From NCBI GenBank assembly GCA_016165875.1, contig JABBOT010000009.1, forward strand, positions 12,776,370 to 12,840,369: 64,000 nt of DNA, given 5' to 3'. The DNA comes from Acanthopleura granulata. Lineage: Eukaryota > Mollusca > Polyplacophora > Chitonida > Chitonidae. The position numbers and the translations under genes were made by a program. Positions within the stretch are counted from its first letter, which is position 1. Each line of letters begins with the position of its first letter. Below, one piece after another: positions 35,481-47,962 of the stretch. The notes below the pieces were generated by a model that was not told where the DNA came from, did no database searches, and saw only the letters and a list, made by a program, of their open reading frames with translations.

Positions 35481-38400
35481 ATAATAAGGGTCATAACTAA
35501 ACAAGTGTGTTGGGATGGTGAGGGACGGGCTGGTGAAGAGCTTGGGAAGAGATGAGTGGGGGGGGGGGATGGTGGTGGTCGTTAGGGTTAGGATGGATCT
35601 TAACAGCGCTCCGCTCATTTGCCAAATTTGTTGTGGTTTCAAAATAGTCACGGTGTTTTTAAATCTTTTATAGACGAAAAGTTTTGTTACATGCAAAATA
35701 ACATCCAGTATTTTCTAAATCTTGTTTGTCTATATATATCATGTCATATTATAAGCTATAACTCACATTTACAGAATACCATATGTGCTATGATCTTAAT
35801 ATGGCATGCGTGATAAATTATACCACACATCCGGTGTTCCTTGTCGTTTAAATTCGTTGCCCGTTTGTTTATATGCTGTGTCGTATCTGGACCCATTTTT
35901 GACTATACGCGGGCATAATATTTCATCTTGTACAAAGTACTATTGCATGCATAAACCAGAGCATCGACGACACGTGTATGATAGGTAAAATCGGACTTCT
36001 TGTCAGTTTATGCCAGTTAGTTTGTATTCCAACTTTTCACACGTGTATACTTAAAGAGGTGCTAAATTGAAATAGCATTACAACAGGTATCGTCTGTGCT
36101 GTGGTAAGGGAATTAGTTATCTGTCAGGAAATAACATCACAACATCAGTCAATCTGTCAAACCATCATTTAATCAGTGAAAAGTTTAGTGTATTTTCAGC
36201 GCTATGTTAAAAAGTTATTGCTCAAGGAAAAATAAATAAAACGAACAGCCCATGGACCGACCCGTCATATACAATTACATGTACTCCAAATCATCTAATT
36301 ATAACCAACGGATAAATAAATCAGTGAACTGCGTGTGCTGTTGTTATATCATATGTAGGGATGCGGGTGTGTGATTCCATAAACGCAGCAAGCGAAACGC
36401 GAAAACCAGTAGATTTGATACATGCATGCATATTTGCGATTAGCTTGTAACAAACAAACTTAGAATACAAAAGCAAGCAAACAAACAGCTGACATCACTG
36501 TCTATAGCGTATTGTGTGTAGCGACCTTTGTCTTGGTGTGTTCTGCAGTACCGAGGCCGTGAACGATCTCTCGGAAGTCCTCGGAGTTCCACTTGCCTTA
36601 TCCGGGCTAAATGCACGCCCCTAGTTTCCGGCTATTGTAGCCAGGGTTGTGGCTGAACATCCGGGCTTCGAGTGCTGCTACAAGCGACCGTCTGTGGGGG
36701 ATGTTGCGGCATCCCGTATGCCTTTTGCACACAAGGTTTAGTTAACTGAATTAACTGTTATTTGATATAGGGGTATATTTTACCTTTAAGGTTTGAAAGC
36801 ATCACAAGTATATATAATTATGTTATACAACTGGTAAGCGATCTAAAGTGCTCGGTGTGCAAATCGTACGGGATCTCTTGAGTGTTTTATGTGCGAGGTT
36901 TATTTAGTTGTGTATCCAAAGTTATTTAAAATGCAGGGGTATTTTTTACTAAGGTGAAGTGTATTAAATTGCAAGTGACCTTGCTGCGTTTGTTTTACGT
37001 ATTCCTGCTGAAGCCATGGTGCCAGATGGCGTGTAAGTTGCTATTTTTATGCATTTACATGGACAGTTGAAATAAAATCCAAACTGAGGCAAACTGACAA
37101 GTCGCCGGATTTCACAGGTAACGTGTGACCATTTGCCAGCTATCACACTGTTGTCGCTGCTCTGGTTAACTCTCTATGCTGTTGTCTTTGGTATTCATAA
37201 TGCAACGTTTTCGTAATAAAATGTTCCCTTTTATTCTCTTTTGTGTGTTATTCGCATTTCAGTGGATTGATGATGCTCTGTTTGAGCTGAAGGTGTATTA
37301 ATCCGAGATGTGAGTCATCAGACATGGACGTAATAGTTAAAAATATACATACAATTTCGTTCACAGGTGAACACGAGACAATATGTGGCATGAATCGTGA
37401 GTTGTTACCGACCTTTAGTTATACTGTACCTGGATACGTGCAATTGACACGTTTTCATGCAAGAGGACATGATAAAAATGACCTAGTCCTGCATGCTCGC
37501 CAACTGTTTACTCTGTGATACTTTCACCCACCTGTGACACCCAGTCTTTGTGGGATATGGAGGGACACTGTGTATAATACCAAGAGCGCGTCGGTGTCAT
37601 GTTTACTAAGATCGTTAGATTGCATGTATGGACTGTTGCAATCAAACGCAACTATAAGAGAAATATTTTTAATCACGGATACCTTATATAAACTTTGCTT
37701 CCTGAGTGAATTTACGCGTCTTTAAGCTTACTTTGCGTCTTACAGGTATCAATGAAAACTCTTGTATGGCTCCGTCTTACTGTGTTAATGTATATACTTT
37801 CTTACTTTTGTGGTGGTTTGGTTTGAATGCTGCATGTGTTGGAAGCTGACCAAGAACGAAACTTTCTCGACGCCTTGATGTAGTTATATATATCACAATA
37901 GGCCTCTGACGAATAAGCATTCTGAAAGTACTGACAGATGTGAAGGTTTGAGTCTTTAAACACCTCTTCAAGACCTCTGGTGATCGCTTTCATAGTTGTC
38001 ATAGTTGAGTCTAATTCTGGGACCAGCGGAGGTGTAAGTATTGATGGTCATTACGCCAGTATGATGGTTTTATGAACATTTTCTATCAAAGCACGAGTCA
38101 GATACCTGCATTTGTATTCAGCACGAACTATGCGTTTGAAATTAGAGTTGGATGTCTTGCTAAGAATATCGACTGTCTTTCTGCAGAAGAAAAACACCTA
38201 TGTTATTACACCACATTTTGAGTCCCCCGAAGCCTCACAAACCAAAAAATAGACTGGTGAACAATAAATGTGTATTGCAGCTGAAAGGTACTAACACGCA
38301 TCAATTAACATCACTGCTTGACACGGCTAGGGGTAAGGAATTATATCCTATATAGCCTGGCAATCCAGCCTCTGCCTCATGTTGATAAGAGTTACACCAG

Positions 38401-38954
38401 AAACCAGGACTTCTGGTAAAACAGGAAGCGGACTGCTCGTGACATGTTGATAGGCTTGTGTCCGGTTTGACTGAGCCGTGGCTGGAAATGTACTATAGTA
38501 AACAACCGGACCGATAGATATATAGACTGTGTGAGTTTTACGTTAGGACGCAGACTCGACTCAGATCTGGGCGTATGAGTATTGAAAGTTAATGGCAAGG
38601 GGATCATGCCTGCACGCTCAGTGTGCTGCCAAGGAACGCCGATGTAAAATACTGGTTTCATAATGATAGCCTAGCCTACAGCACGTGCAGAGCTGGTCAC
38701 CTGCTTCTGTGGAGAAGTTTTGGAGGGCGATTCTGCCGGGAGGATAAATTTCCCCGAGAGCGGTTAGTTTCATTACGTTTAAGTGTTTTTAATCCATTTC
38801 TGTCTTGGCAGCTTTTATTGCGGACATCTGCTTTCCATCAACCTCATGATGACTGAAACATGTCAGCGAAACATGCCTGTACCTTGTTCCCATGTGATCA
38901 GATTGTTTCCCTGTTTCTGCAATGATTACGTGCAACACAGCCATCCGTTACACG

Positions 38955-39000
38955 TGGCATGATGGGTCAGCGGTAGTCTCTGGGTCTCAGATAAGAGACA
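38955..39000 (+). mobile_element. tRNA-like fragment (weak)
   Basis: 'gatgggtcagcggtagtctc' resembles an A box of a tRNA-derived head. No B box or tail could be tied to it. Confidence 0.2.
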
Positions 39001-39311
39001 AAGGAAATGGCTTGAATTTTTGGAAAGTGTTTTTCACCGGAACCCTAACGCTCCCACCTCTTAAGTAAACAAAGCAATGTATGCTATATACATTACTTTA
39101 TGCCCAGTCATTTGCTAGATTCTATGTGTCTAGTAAATAATGCCTTGTTGTGTAATGGTTGTATATACCATTGCTCATGACCAGAATTCGGGTAACAGTT
39201 GAGAGGGTGGCATCTGAAGTCATACCTCAAGGCTTTACCAGAGACCAGTTTTCATCGTCAGCTATGTCTGCTATCCTTTTGTTATTCCGCACATGGTATG
39301 CATGCTCAGCG

Positions 39312-39392
39312 AATGGAGCGTGGCTCAGGGGTAAGATTTTCGACTGCCAAGCGCATGAGCTTGCGGTTCAACACCGACTTTGGACCGGGAGC
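39312..39392 (+). mobile_element. tRNA-like SINE head
   Basis: 'gcgtggctcaggggtaagat' is a good A box and 'gcttgcggttcaacaccga' a good B box about 45 bp later, with tRNA-like spacing. The arms do not fold into a clean cloverleaf and no CCA-ready acceptor pairing is seen, so a retroposed tRNA-like head is more likely than a working tRNA gene. The family tail is absent downstream. Confidence 0.45.
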
Positions 39393-40315
39393 TTTGTAGA
39401 TCGTTTATGGGCACTGAAGTACATTTAGCGGCCAACTATGCCACTTTGGCGGTTTGTTACGTTTAAGGTTCGTCGTAGATCACTTTTCTTCTACAGTATA
39501 GTGTGTGGGTCGATACATCGATCACATGATGGAAAGTTGGGTAGTTAACTTGTTAAGTGATGGCCAGTGGTTCCGTTACCCATAATGCTGACTTTTATGG
39601 CATAAGAGAACAATCCTCGAATATTCAACAGATGAAAAAATCTCATATATGTGTATAGCGCATGAAATTTGCCCGATTGTTTAATGATCCTTTTAAGCAT
39701 TCTGTTTATAACTCACTGGCTAAAACCAAAACCCATCAAATCGTCAGTTTTCGTGGAAACAAGTGCATGTGTACTAACTTTCTACGTAGGTGCTATACCG
39801 TAGGTTAGCCTCTCTAAATGTGTAAGTTGCATTAGTCCAGAAGCACATCGCTGGGGGCGAATGACATTTTTTTCTGCGTTTATCCCAGAAATTGTTTCTT
39901 TCCAGATGTTAAAAGGTGATTACTTTCTTAATGTACATTGTAGCAATTTTGTCAAAATTATATATGCGAAATTTGCCAGCCATTCCTGAGAAAAACAAGC
40001 TAAATATTGTGACTGGAGGAATAAGAAAAATTATTTTTAGTGTGTTAATGTTCTAGCAAAAGTAGTGACATTTTGATTGAAGGAAACCAGCGGCCTTAAT
40101 TTCTTGGATCAGATAAAGTATTTTCGCGTTTTTCCAGAGAAAAATATTAAAGAAACGGGATCGAGTTGAAATCCGAGCTGGAGTTTAACCCAGTCTCCCG
40201 TGCAGCAGTCTGTCACAAGTGCTTGAGAACTAAAGTAGTTGGGGGTAAATAATATCATAGTCAGAAGTGCCAGGCCGACATCTGGAGGTAGTTAAGAGGC
40301 CCGAGCCCCAACCTA

Positions 40316-40336
40316 CCCCCTCCCCCACCCCTACCC
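40316..40336 (-). other. G-quadruplex-prone tract on the - strand
   Basis: The + strand C runs CCCCC, CCCCC, CCCC and CCC, separated by one or two bases, give four closely spaced G runs on the - strand. Confidence 0.6.
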
Positions 40337-40505
40337 TCACCCAGCTTGAGTCGTGGACACTTACACTGGTGTCCCGTATTAGGCCCCAACAGTGAATACT
40401 TATCGGCGACGTTTCTAATGTCAAACCATCATAGGGTTGCGGGTTAGCATTCGGCGCAGAAGCCAGGACTGCTTAAGCTCGTATAGTGTGTGCACTGTCG
40501 TCCCT

Positions 40506-40528
40506 GGGACTGGGGGTGGGGTGGGGGG
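40506..40528 (+). other. G-quadruplex-prone tract on the + strand
   Basis: Runs GGG (40506), GGGGG (40512), GGGG (40518) and GGGGGG (40523) are separated by loops of 1-3 bases, fitting the G3+N1-7 rule. It lies 170 bp from a similar tract on the opposite strand. Confidence 0.65.
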
Positions 40529-40610
40529 ACGACGCCGAGATATATGCGGTCGGCGTATACTACAGTAATACACGTATATTATGTCATAAGTTTGGACTTG
40601 AAGTGTAGTC

Positions 40611-40684
40611 ACGGTTTCCTCCCACCATAATGCTGACTGCCGTCGTATATAAGTGAAATATTCTTGCGCTGAAATAAATAAATG
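40611..40684 (+). mobile_element. SINE 3' end fragment
   Basis: 'ggtttcctcccaccataatg', 'ctgactgccgtcgtatataa' and 'gtgaaatattcttgcgctg' then 'aaataaataaatg' match the family's 3' half. The 'gtacggcgtaaaacaccaat' segment before the tail is missing. Confidence 0.85.
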
Positions 40685-41067
40685 AACTGAAGAGTCGATA
40701 TTCCCGCTATATATTTGTTATAGCGCTGCGAATAAATGTAACAGGTATCAAAACATTCAGTAGCTTATATATTCATTATAGGTATATTGTTTTTTTATTT
40801 CAAACATTGGGCAAGAATGTATCCATATTTTCTATGCACTTAATTGTCAGCCAGAAAAAAGTTAATGTGGGCATGCGATATTTCTGTGGCCATGGCGGAT
40901 GAAATCAAATCCACGGTGTTCCTGTATTCAATCAATCAATCGATCGATCAGCTTTATGTCTGTCAACATTTTATTCCTTGTTTTACCCTACAATATCCAA
41001 TTATCATATTTTTGGTTAAATACTTGCTTGTGGACGTAACATTCTCTGTATGCATTCCGATATACAA

Positions 41068-41605
41068 AGTCAGGTTGCCGTTATAGTATATAACGATACG
41101 TTGTCATTCTGAGGTTATAACCTCATGCACATGCGTTGCCACTGTGATGTCCAGTTTGGTGTATAAGGTTACATTGCTATTTTAGTATGCAATGTTCGGT
41201 AGCCATTCTGGTAAATGACATTAAGTTGCCATTCTGGCATGTAACGTCATTTAACGCTATTTAACTGCTATTTAACGTTCGATTGCCTTCCTGGTATATA
41301 ACTTTAGGTTGTCAATCTAGTATATAACGATAGGTTGTCATTCTGGTATGTAACGTTAGGTTGTCATTTTGAATTGTAACGTCAGGCTGCCACTGTGCTA
41401 TATAACGTTAGATTGCCTTCCTGGTATATAACTTGAGGTTGTCATTCTGGTATATAACGTTAGGTTGGCATTCTGGTATATAACCTTAGGTTGCCATATC
41501 AGATATATAAAGTTAGGTTGCCATTTTTTTATGTTCAGTTAGGTTGTCACTCTGATACGTAACTTCAAGTTGCCATTCTGGTATATAAGGTCAAGTGGCC
41601 ATTCG
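41068..41605. repeat. 26-bp minisatellite, about 20 units
   Basis: The unit is about 'ttaggttgtcattctggtat' plus ATAACG. The best units are at 41300-41500, and the array becomes irregular at both ends and around 41230-41270 ('cgctatttaactgctattta'). It lies in MMP intron 1. It encodes nothing. Confidence 0.9.
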
Positions 41606-41920
41606 CACACACGCCATCCCTACCCCTCCCTTCTCCTGTCCTCACTCCCACCATTCCCTTGCGCCCGTCGGTGCACTCTGAGAAGAGTCGACGGGCCCTT
41701 TCCGTCTCCGATATCGGGTCCAATACCCAGAGGCTAAGGTCCTATTGGGCGTCTACCCACAACATGGGAAACCGGAGATTTTGCGTTAAACGATTTGCAG
41801 AAGGAGTGACTACAGTGATCGGAGAATAAACAAGCAAAGACTCCATACTTTTAACAATGTAACTGATATTCCACAGTTGGTCTGTAACCCAGACAGCTGG
41901 AACAACGTGATTTGCTTGTG

Positions 41921-41947
41921 GTGGGGGGGGGGGGGGCGGGGAAGAGG
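41921..41947 (+). repeat. G-run, quadruplex-prone
   Basis: A run of about 14 G interrupted by one C, followed by 'gggg' and 'aagaggagg'. Such tracts are prone to slippage and to quadruplex formation. Confidence 0.7.
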
Positions 41948-42049
41948 AGGCAGTGTCACTAGATGTGTTCGTACTTCACCGGTAACATGTGACCAAATAC
42001 CAAATGCTTTCCTGACAGTTTCAGTAGGTTTTTTGAGCTGATATTCAAC

Positions 42050-45000
42050 CATGGGAGTTGATAAATCAACTGCTCAATTCCATTTTCTTTGTGAATTTGG
42101 CCTGAAAACAGTGTAAAAATTGGATATCGTCAGCTGCGCCTGACGTTGTTCTGTGGACTAATATTTGTTGACTTGAGCATATTTGGATTTCGAAACTATT
42201 AAAGAGTGAATTTTGCCTGAACTTTGTTTGTTCAACTTCTTTGCCCTGAATGCACTCGATGGGTCTACAAGTAACGAACCAGATTGGATCACCGCGTTCA
42301 AAACGTATTGGACTACCTTTTTATACATTTTTTTGCCGTCTATTAGTCAAATTTTTCTCTCTCATTTTTGACAACATTGCTAGTAAAATAAATTCTACCC
42401 TTTTGTGGTGTGTTCAACTAACAGGCACATTTTATCACGTGACACACAAACCCCGCCTTTCTCTACGGTTTGAACAGAGCCATGACCTGTGTGTGTACAT
42501 CTCAGGCGACGATGGAGAGTTTCTTGTCGATAATCGCAAGGTCCATTTTCAAAACAATTTAAAACGTATTTATCAGTAGAAGTGTCACGTTTTCTATTAC
42601 ACAAGCTGAATTAGGAATGGACCCGTTTCCACCTGTTCGTTCCATGTCGCCCACCCACTCCGTATTGCACCGGGAGCCTCTTAATTCCTGAGGGTGTGGG
42701 AGTTTCCCCCAGGGGGTCAGGTCTCAGTAAACCGAGGCCACGCTCACGCAAAAACCTGCTGGGAATTACTGGAATGCATTACCACAGCTCTAAATCAAGA
42801 CCGCTGTTTTTTTTAGTATGTTTTCCTCGATCTCTTCAAGGTCACCTGTGTTTTATTGTTTATCGGGGATAGAATCACGCGAGTTTGAGGATCGGGGTTT
42901 TATTTCGCGAAGGACACTGTTGTTCCAAGATAATTATGTGTCACGTCAGACTGAAACAAAAATACTCTGAAAACCAGGTCATTTTTCGAAGAAGAACTTG
43001 TCACGGAGGACTTTTTTCGTAACGGACGTGGTGTTGCACAGCGAATGTACTGTTAAAGATGGCAATTCTTTGCTTCATGAAGAGGATGCCATATACGTTC
43101 TCATTTTAACGACGTGTTCACCAAGGGTTTGTTCTGTGACTTTAAATTTGTGTTACATTGAAAAGATGGGTGTCTTTTAAAGAGATATACACCAAACGTA
43201 AATTCTTTATTACTATTAATCCTGTTTGAAAAAAAAAAGTAATTTTGTGGTCATTTTAAGTTGTTTATTTTCCCTGATTGCTCCGTACGTTGGCATCGTG
43301 AAACAGGTTTAGTGTGTGCAGGATATGATTCAAGACGGTTTGCCCTATATGACTGCACGGGCTCAGGATGGAAACTGTTTTAGGTCGTTGAAAAAGTTCA
43401 GAGTTTATTTCATGAATGTGATATATCTGAAAACAGAGTAGCACACCACTGTTCATTACTGGGCTTGAAATCGCTGCTGTACACCAATGCTGGAGTTTTT
43501 GTCTTTATATATAAAACAATGACGTCCAAATGAAACCTAAAGTGGATGTATAACCGGGAGAAAGTAGGCGTGTTATCAACATGAATCCCACAGTTCTTTT
43601 CGTTTTTATGTTATTTTTTTCTTTTAAAACGACTTCTGTAACATTATCGCCTCTTATTTTAACATCATGGCGTGTTTTGCCTCGTGAGAGCGTAACGATG
43701 GCAACCCCGCTTCATAAATGTCCGGATAATTTGAAAATTGACGTCGGATGGCGCCGAGCGTTGTGCCGGCTCTAGTGATGCGTCCGTGTTTGCGACAGAA
43801 TTATGGCATTATTTATTCCTTTCAAAATATGATATAATTGTGATGTGAGGACCATATGGCTGCTAATGAAACGTTATGGGCTTTCTGTCCGGCCCTTGTA
43901 ACTCACGGCTTAACCATAAGGGTTGGAGCTATATATAGGCCTGCAGTAGAGGAAATGCTGCATGGGTGGAATTCCGACGCGGAATTTTCAGTTCCGGGAC
44001 AGATCGTGTTATTTCATGCCTTTGATTTCTAATCAGTCTTCCACCAATCAGTTTATCCGCGTATTTGACTTTAGTGTCAAAATATTTGTGCACCTAACAA
44101 TTTTTAAAGACATACCCCCATCAAAACAACCTTTGCTAAACAGCAATCAGTAACACTCCAAACTTGATTGGGTGTGTAAATGTTGCGCCATCAAACTGTG
44201 AGGAAAATTAATGTTCTGCATGAAGACTTAAAAAACTCGGTTACACTGTAGTATACCTCAACAAAGCAGCATGATCCAATTTTTTGTTTAAACGGTTGTA
44301 ATAGTTCAGCATTAAACCAGTCTCTAAGTCATGTCAGCTATTGGATTGTACGCTTTTCTTTCTTTTTTTTATTTGAAGCGCGGAGGGGGGACGGGTTTTG
44401 TGTAAAAATGCACACCGGAAATCCTAATGGTTAATTCTCATTGCAAAGTTGTGTACTTTCATCAGTTCATCAATTAAGAGTATCGCCATTAACGGTATGA
44501 ATCACTCATGTCATCGAGACCTCACAGAGTCTCGCGCGATCGCTCACTACATGCACATAAACAACTTAATGTAAACACTGAGCTTCTACTTGTAAACATT
44601 TCAGGACAAAGTTTTTTGCTGTCTATGTAGAAGACGTTTTAATCGACAGTCTGAACTCTTGAGGTGTATGAAAACCCAAATTATTAACCTGTGTCGTATT
44701 GTGGATGGAAGCTCGCAGAAAAATCCATAGAGCCAAGCTGTCATTGGTTTACATGCATATAACCCGCAATATTTATGAAATCAAGCACATGGTAGAATGT
44801 TTTCGGTGGCTTCGAATCGCCATGGTAACTCATATATGAGATGTTGTTTGATTGACAGAAACGTCTTTAGTGATTCTCAATCTCACGCACTTAAATTATA
44901 AACGTCGTCTTCATGGGCTTCCATGTACTTGTATCCGGTTACATGTGGGATTTCTTCCAAATGCATCTCAGACATACAACCATGGAAATTATCCCCAAAA

Positions 45001-45659
45001 GTTTCCTGGAACCAAAATACAACAGCGGTCTGTTATGCCTTTTTCTGCGCGTAGTTAGACGTAAGACACTTTCCTTCCATTCTGTAATCTCAACACTCTC
45101 TGTTATTTACATCGTTTACGAAAAGGCACACAGAACTTAACCGCTTTCCCCTACTGTCATTTCTGTGTGCTTGGGTTGATAAACCACAACCAACATTTGG
45201 TTGAACGAACATGGTGCTCTGTGTAGTCTTGACATGATCATCTACCAAATCTTTTGCAGCATATTAAATGGTTTCATGGTCTGCGATTATGCAGTGTAAG
45301 ATGTCTTTGTCTAGGCTGTACTCTATCTCACTGAAAACATACAGTCAATCATTCTTTCATTTACGGCTTTTATGACAAACTGGGGTATACACAGCGGGAA
45401 ACGGTTCATTTCGCACACGGCATCTTTAGGTGGGTTTGGTTTGGTGTTTAAGCCTGTACATGGTATAATCACCCAGAACGGTGTATTATGGCTGATTTGA
45501 CAATTCAAAGATCTCTTACCGCGCTTACTGGAATGGTGCGAGGAGGGCGCGAGATGTCAGGCGGGAAAACACCGAGCTTAATTCCCGCGTCAAGTGCTTG
45601 TGTCCAAGAGGAACTCATTAGCTTGTTTGTTCAACAGTAATAATCGAGAGGACAGTTCT
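42050..45659. other. Non-coding intron stretch
   Basis: No gene or element is recognised. A GC-richer part at 42605-42830 contains the near-palindrome 'gagtttcccccagggggtca'. Frames here are short and unsupported. Confidence 0.45.
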
Positions 45660-46370
45660 GACCTTTTATTTGGTAATTTCTGATGGGATAAACGCACTGT
45701 CCCCTCCCACTGCACTTGTCCCCTCCCCGTCCTCTTCCTTTCCCTACTCTCCGTTTAAGCGAGAACCCCCGATACGGACTCTTCGACTAGTTCCCTTCTT
45801 GGTCACCGTCGACCTCACCATCCCATTTGGTTGGAAACTTTCGTGCGAATTCCTGAGTGTCCGGCTGGTACCCTGTCTAGGGGGGTCGGGGTGGGAGGGG
45901 ATGGGTATCGAAGAGTTGGGCGGGTCCGCGTGGTCAGCAGGAGCTTTGAAGGCTCGCTGGCTACCGCTCGGCAAAGTCACAGGACCAATCGGCGGAGTCT
46001 TTCCCGATCGATTTACCGTCCTCTGGAAACTCATCATAATTTATCTGTATTTGTGAATAATCGTGCGGATCTGTGTTCGGAATTGGTGGATCGCTGGCCG
46101 GGCCTGGACAGCCTTTGCCTTCATGTCTGTAAAGCCAACGTCTCTGAGTTTACTAGGAGACCAGCGCCCGAACTCAACAGACCTCCACATTTCCGCCTTC
46201 CAAAACCACCGCTCGACGATTCTGTAAGACCAATTTTTTTTTTTTGTTTCGTCTTTCCTTCTGGTTTAAGATTTCTTGTACTTCTTGAATGTGTTGTGAA
46301 TGGTGTACCATGTGTTTTCAATACGTTGCCTCCACACTGCGTCTCCGGACCCCTCATATGGTCTAGTTAA
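45660..46370. other. GC-rich block with several overlapping open frames
   Basis: Two + strand frames (128 and 179 codons, 45670-46056 and 45831-46370) and one - strand frame (97 codons, 45744-46037) overlap here. They are low in complexity in places, mutually exclusive in frame, and match no family I know. The openness is best explained by high GC and few stops. A CCAAT element ('aggaccaatcgg', about 45980) is present. An alternative MMP first exon or an internal promoter 1.6 kb before the propeptide exon is conceivable but not shown. Confidence 0.3.
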
Positions 46371-47962
46371 CTCGCTTTTTCCGCAAAAGTTCTTTTGCTG
46401 TTTTTTTCTTCTTTTCCTCCTTTTCGGCTGGGGCAACTATTGCGGTGACCCCGTGGCTCTTTCACGAATGTCATCACAACCGGTCCATAAGAATGTTGGG
46501 TCAATAGCAGAATTTCTCTTTAAGTTATTGAGCTCACCGAGAAATCATTTTTATTTCCTTCCGTGGAAATTTAATACAAAACTTCTGTTTTTCGTATTGC
46601 CTCTTTTTGTGCCGTTTTATGTCTTGATAGGCGTATAATTCCCTCCTAAAGCGTTAGTGTGGCAATTCAACTGACTGGGGTTGTATTTCAAGATCTCATA
46701 AAGCCGAGGAGTTTTTCCTAGTGAGAGGCGGCACTGGATAAGGGACAAAGTGGCTTTCCCATCGGTATGTGCTTGACAGCCGTCGGCCAGAGATGACAAA
46801 TTATCCTGAAGTTACAGCGACTTCTGCGACTGTGGGAATTAGAGACAGGGTTGTCTGGGTGGGGTAGGAAAGGGCTAGCTTCTTCAGTGAGGGGCACACA
46901 GTCGTAACGGTAAACATGCCCCGCGAGCTGCTCCGGAGGAATCGCCTTAAGATGGATGGGTAGGGATTAGAGCATTTCGCACTCTCAGATTCTCTCTGTT
47001 TTCATGCCTGATAATTTTGCCTTTTATTTGCCTTTTACAGCTCCGATATGCGCTTGCAGCCTGTTCAATTTTGTTTTCCCAAATTTGGTTAAGCGTTTCA
47101 ATTCTGTAGAAACCGTTAACGCCTGTTTGTTTGAATGTGTTTGAAGCCTCTTGGGGCCTTGATGTTCTGTCGTAAACTGCCGTTTCATTGCCACCTAAAC
47201 CCTTAGTCCCCAGTGGAACAGTTATAATGCAGGAAATGTGCAGACATAAAGACGGATACGACTAGAAGTAGTTCATGACTGGGGTTTTAGCTTGCATAGG
47301 ATATGAGGAATATGTTTTATTTCAAAACTGATTTCAGAACTGAACAGTTCTCTCGTCCGACGGACGTGCCACTAATAGAGAACGAAATGTGTTTAAGTGT
47401 TTTAAGTTATTTTTAATATTCATGTTTAAATCCTATTTTGCCCAAAGGGAAACCAGTTGAAAAATGTTCTTAGTTACAACGAAGTAACAAATCGTTCAAA
47501 TCGTGGGATGAAATATTTTAAAGAATGCACGATTGGTGTCGTTAGTGTCGATTCCGGCATTCGTATACACTTCCTCAGCTCAATAAATAACGCATCAAGT
47601 TGATAAAGGCCAGATTACTGCCTGGGCTTAGAATTTAATGGAGTGTATGAACAAAGACCTTCTACTCCAAATCTTCTTTGTCGTGCTTCACACAATAACG
47701 TCAGAAAAGTATTACATATATTTATATTCACTCAAGCAGGCCTGTGACACAAAAACTGTATCTAAAACCACGAAGACGTTGGAAGTTTACTGGCGTTAGG
47801 AAAACGTTCAGTTTAATGGTTTTCTAAGACTCTTTAGATACCCCTCTTTTATCTGTTTCTTTTATTTAGTTTTGGATATCGCGACTTTAGAATGGTCTAT
47901 TATTTTCTACATTTTTACACTGTTAAATATTTACGTTCCGTTATATTTTTGTAAATTTTCAG
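46371..47962. other. Terminal part of MMP intron 1
   Basis: Nothing is recognised until the acceptor. The last bases are U-rich ('ttatatttttgtaaattttcag' region) and end in CAG at 47960-47962. Confidence 0.5.

Larger units (their letters stand above)
22594..47962 (+). other. MMP intron 1 (25.4 kb)
   Basis: It opens with the consensus donor GTAAGT at 22594 and closes with 'gtaaattttcag' before 47963, both phase 0. It carries at least four minisatellites of different unit length, SINE fragments on both strands, microsatellites, G-rich tracts and some GC-richer blocks that may be regulatory. No other coding exon is recognised inside. An alternative first exon within the intron cannot be excluded. 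The GC-richer blocks at 35160-35480 and 45660-46370 are the best places to look. Confidence 0.75.

Noticed and set aside
35576..35592. Telomere-like 'gttagggttagg'
   Set aside because: Only two units, next to a G-rich simple repeat. Too short to mean an interstitial telomere.
35328..35696. 122-codon - strand frame with Thr/Pro-rich centre
   Set aside because: The centre is a translated G-rich simple repeat (around 35555-35590). No domain.
42500..42565. Similarity to 12534-12575 ('gcaagatccatttccaaaac' type words)
   Set aside because: The shared core is only about 25-30 bp with no extension on either side, so it is not enough to call a repeat family.
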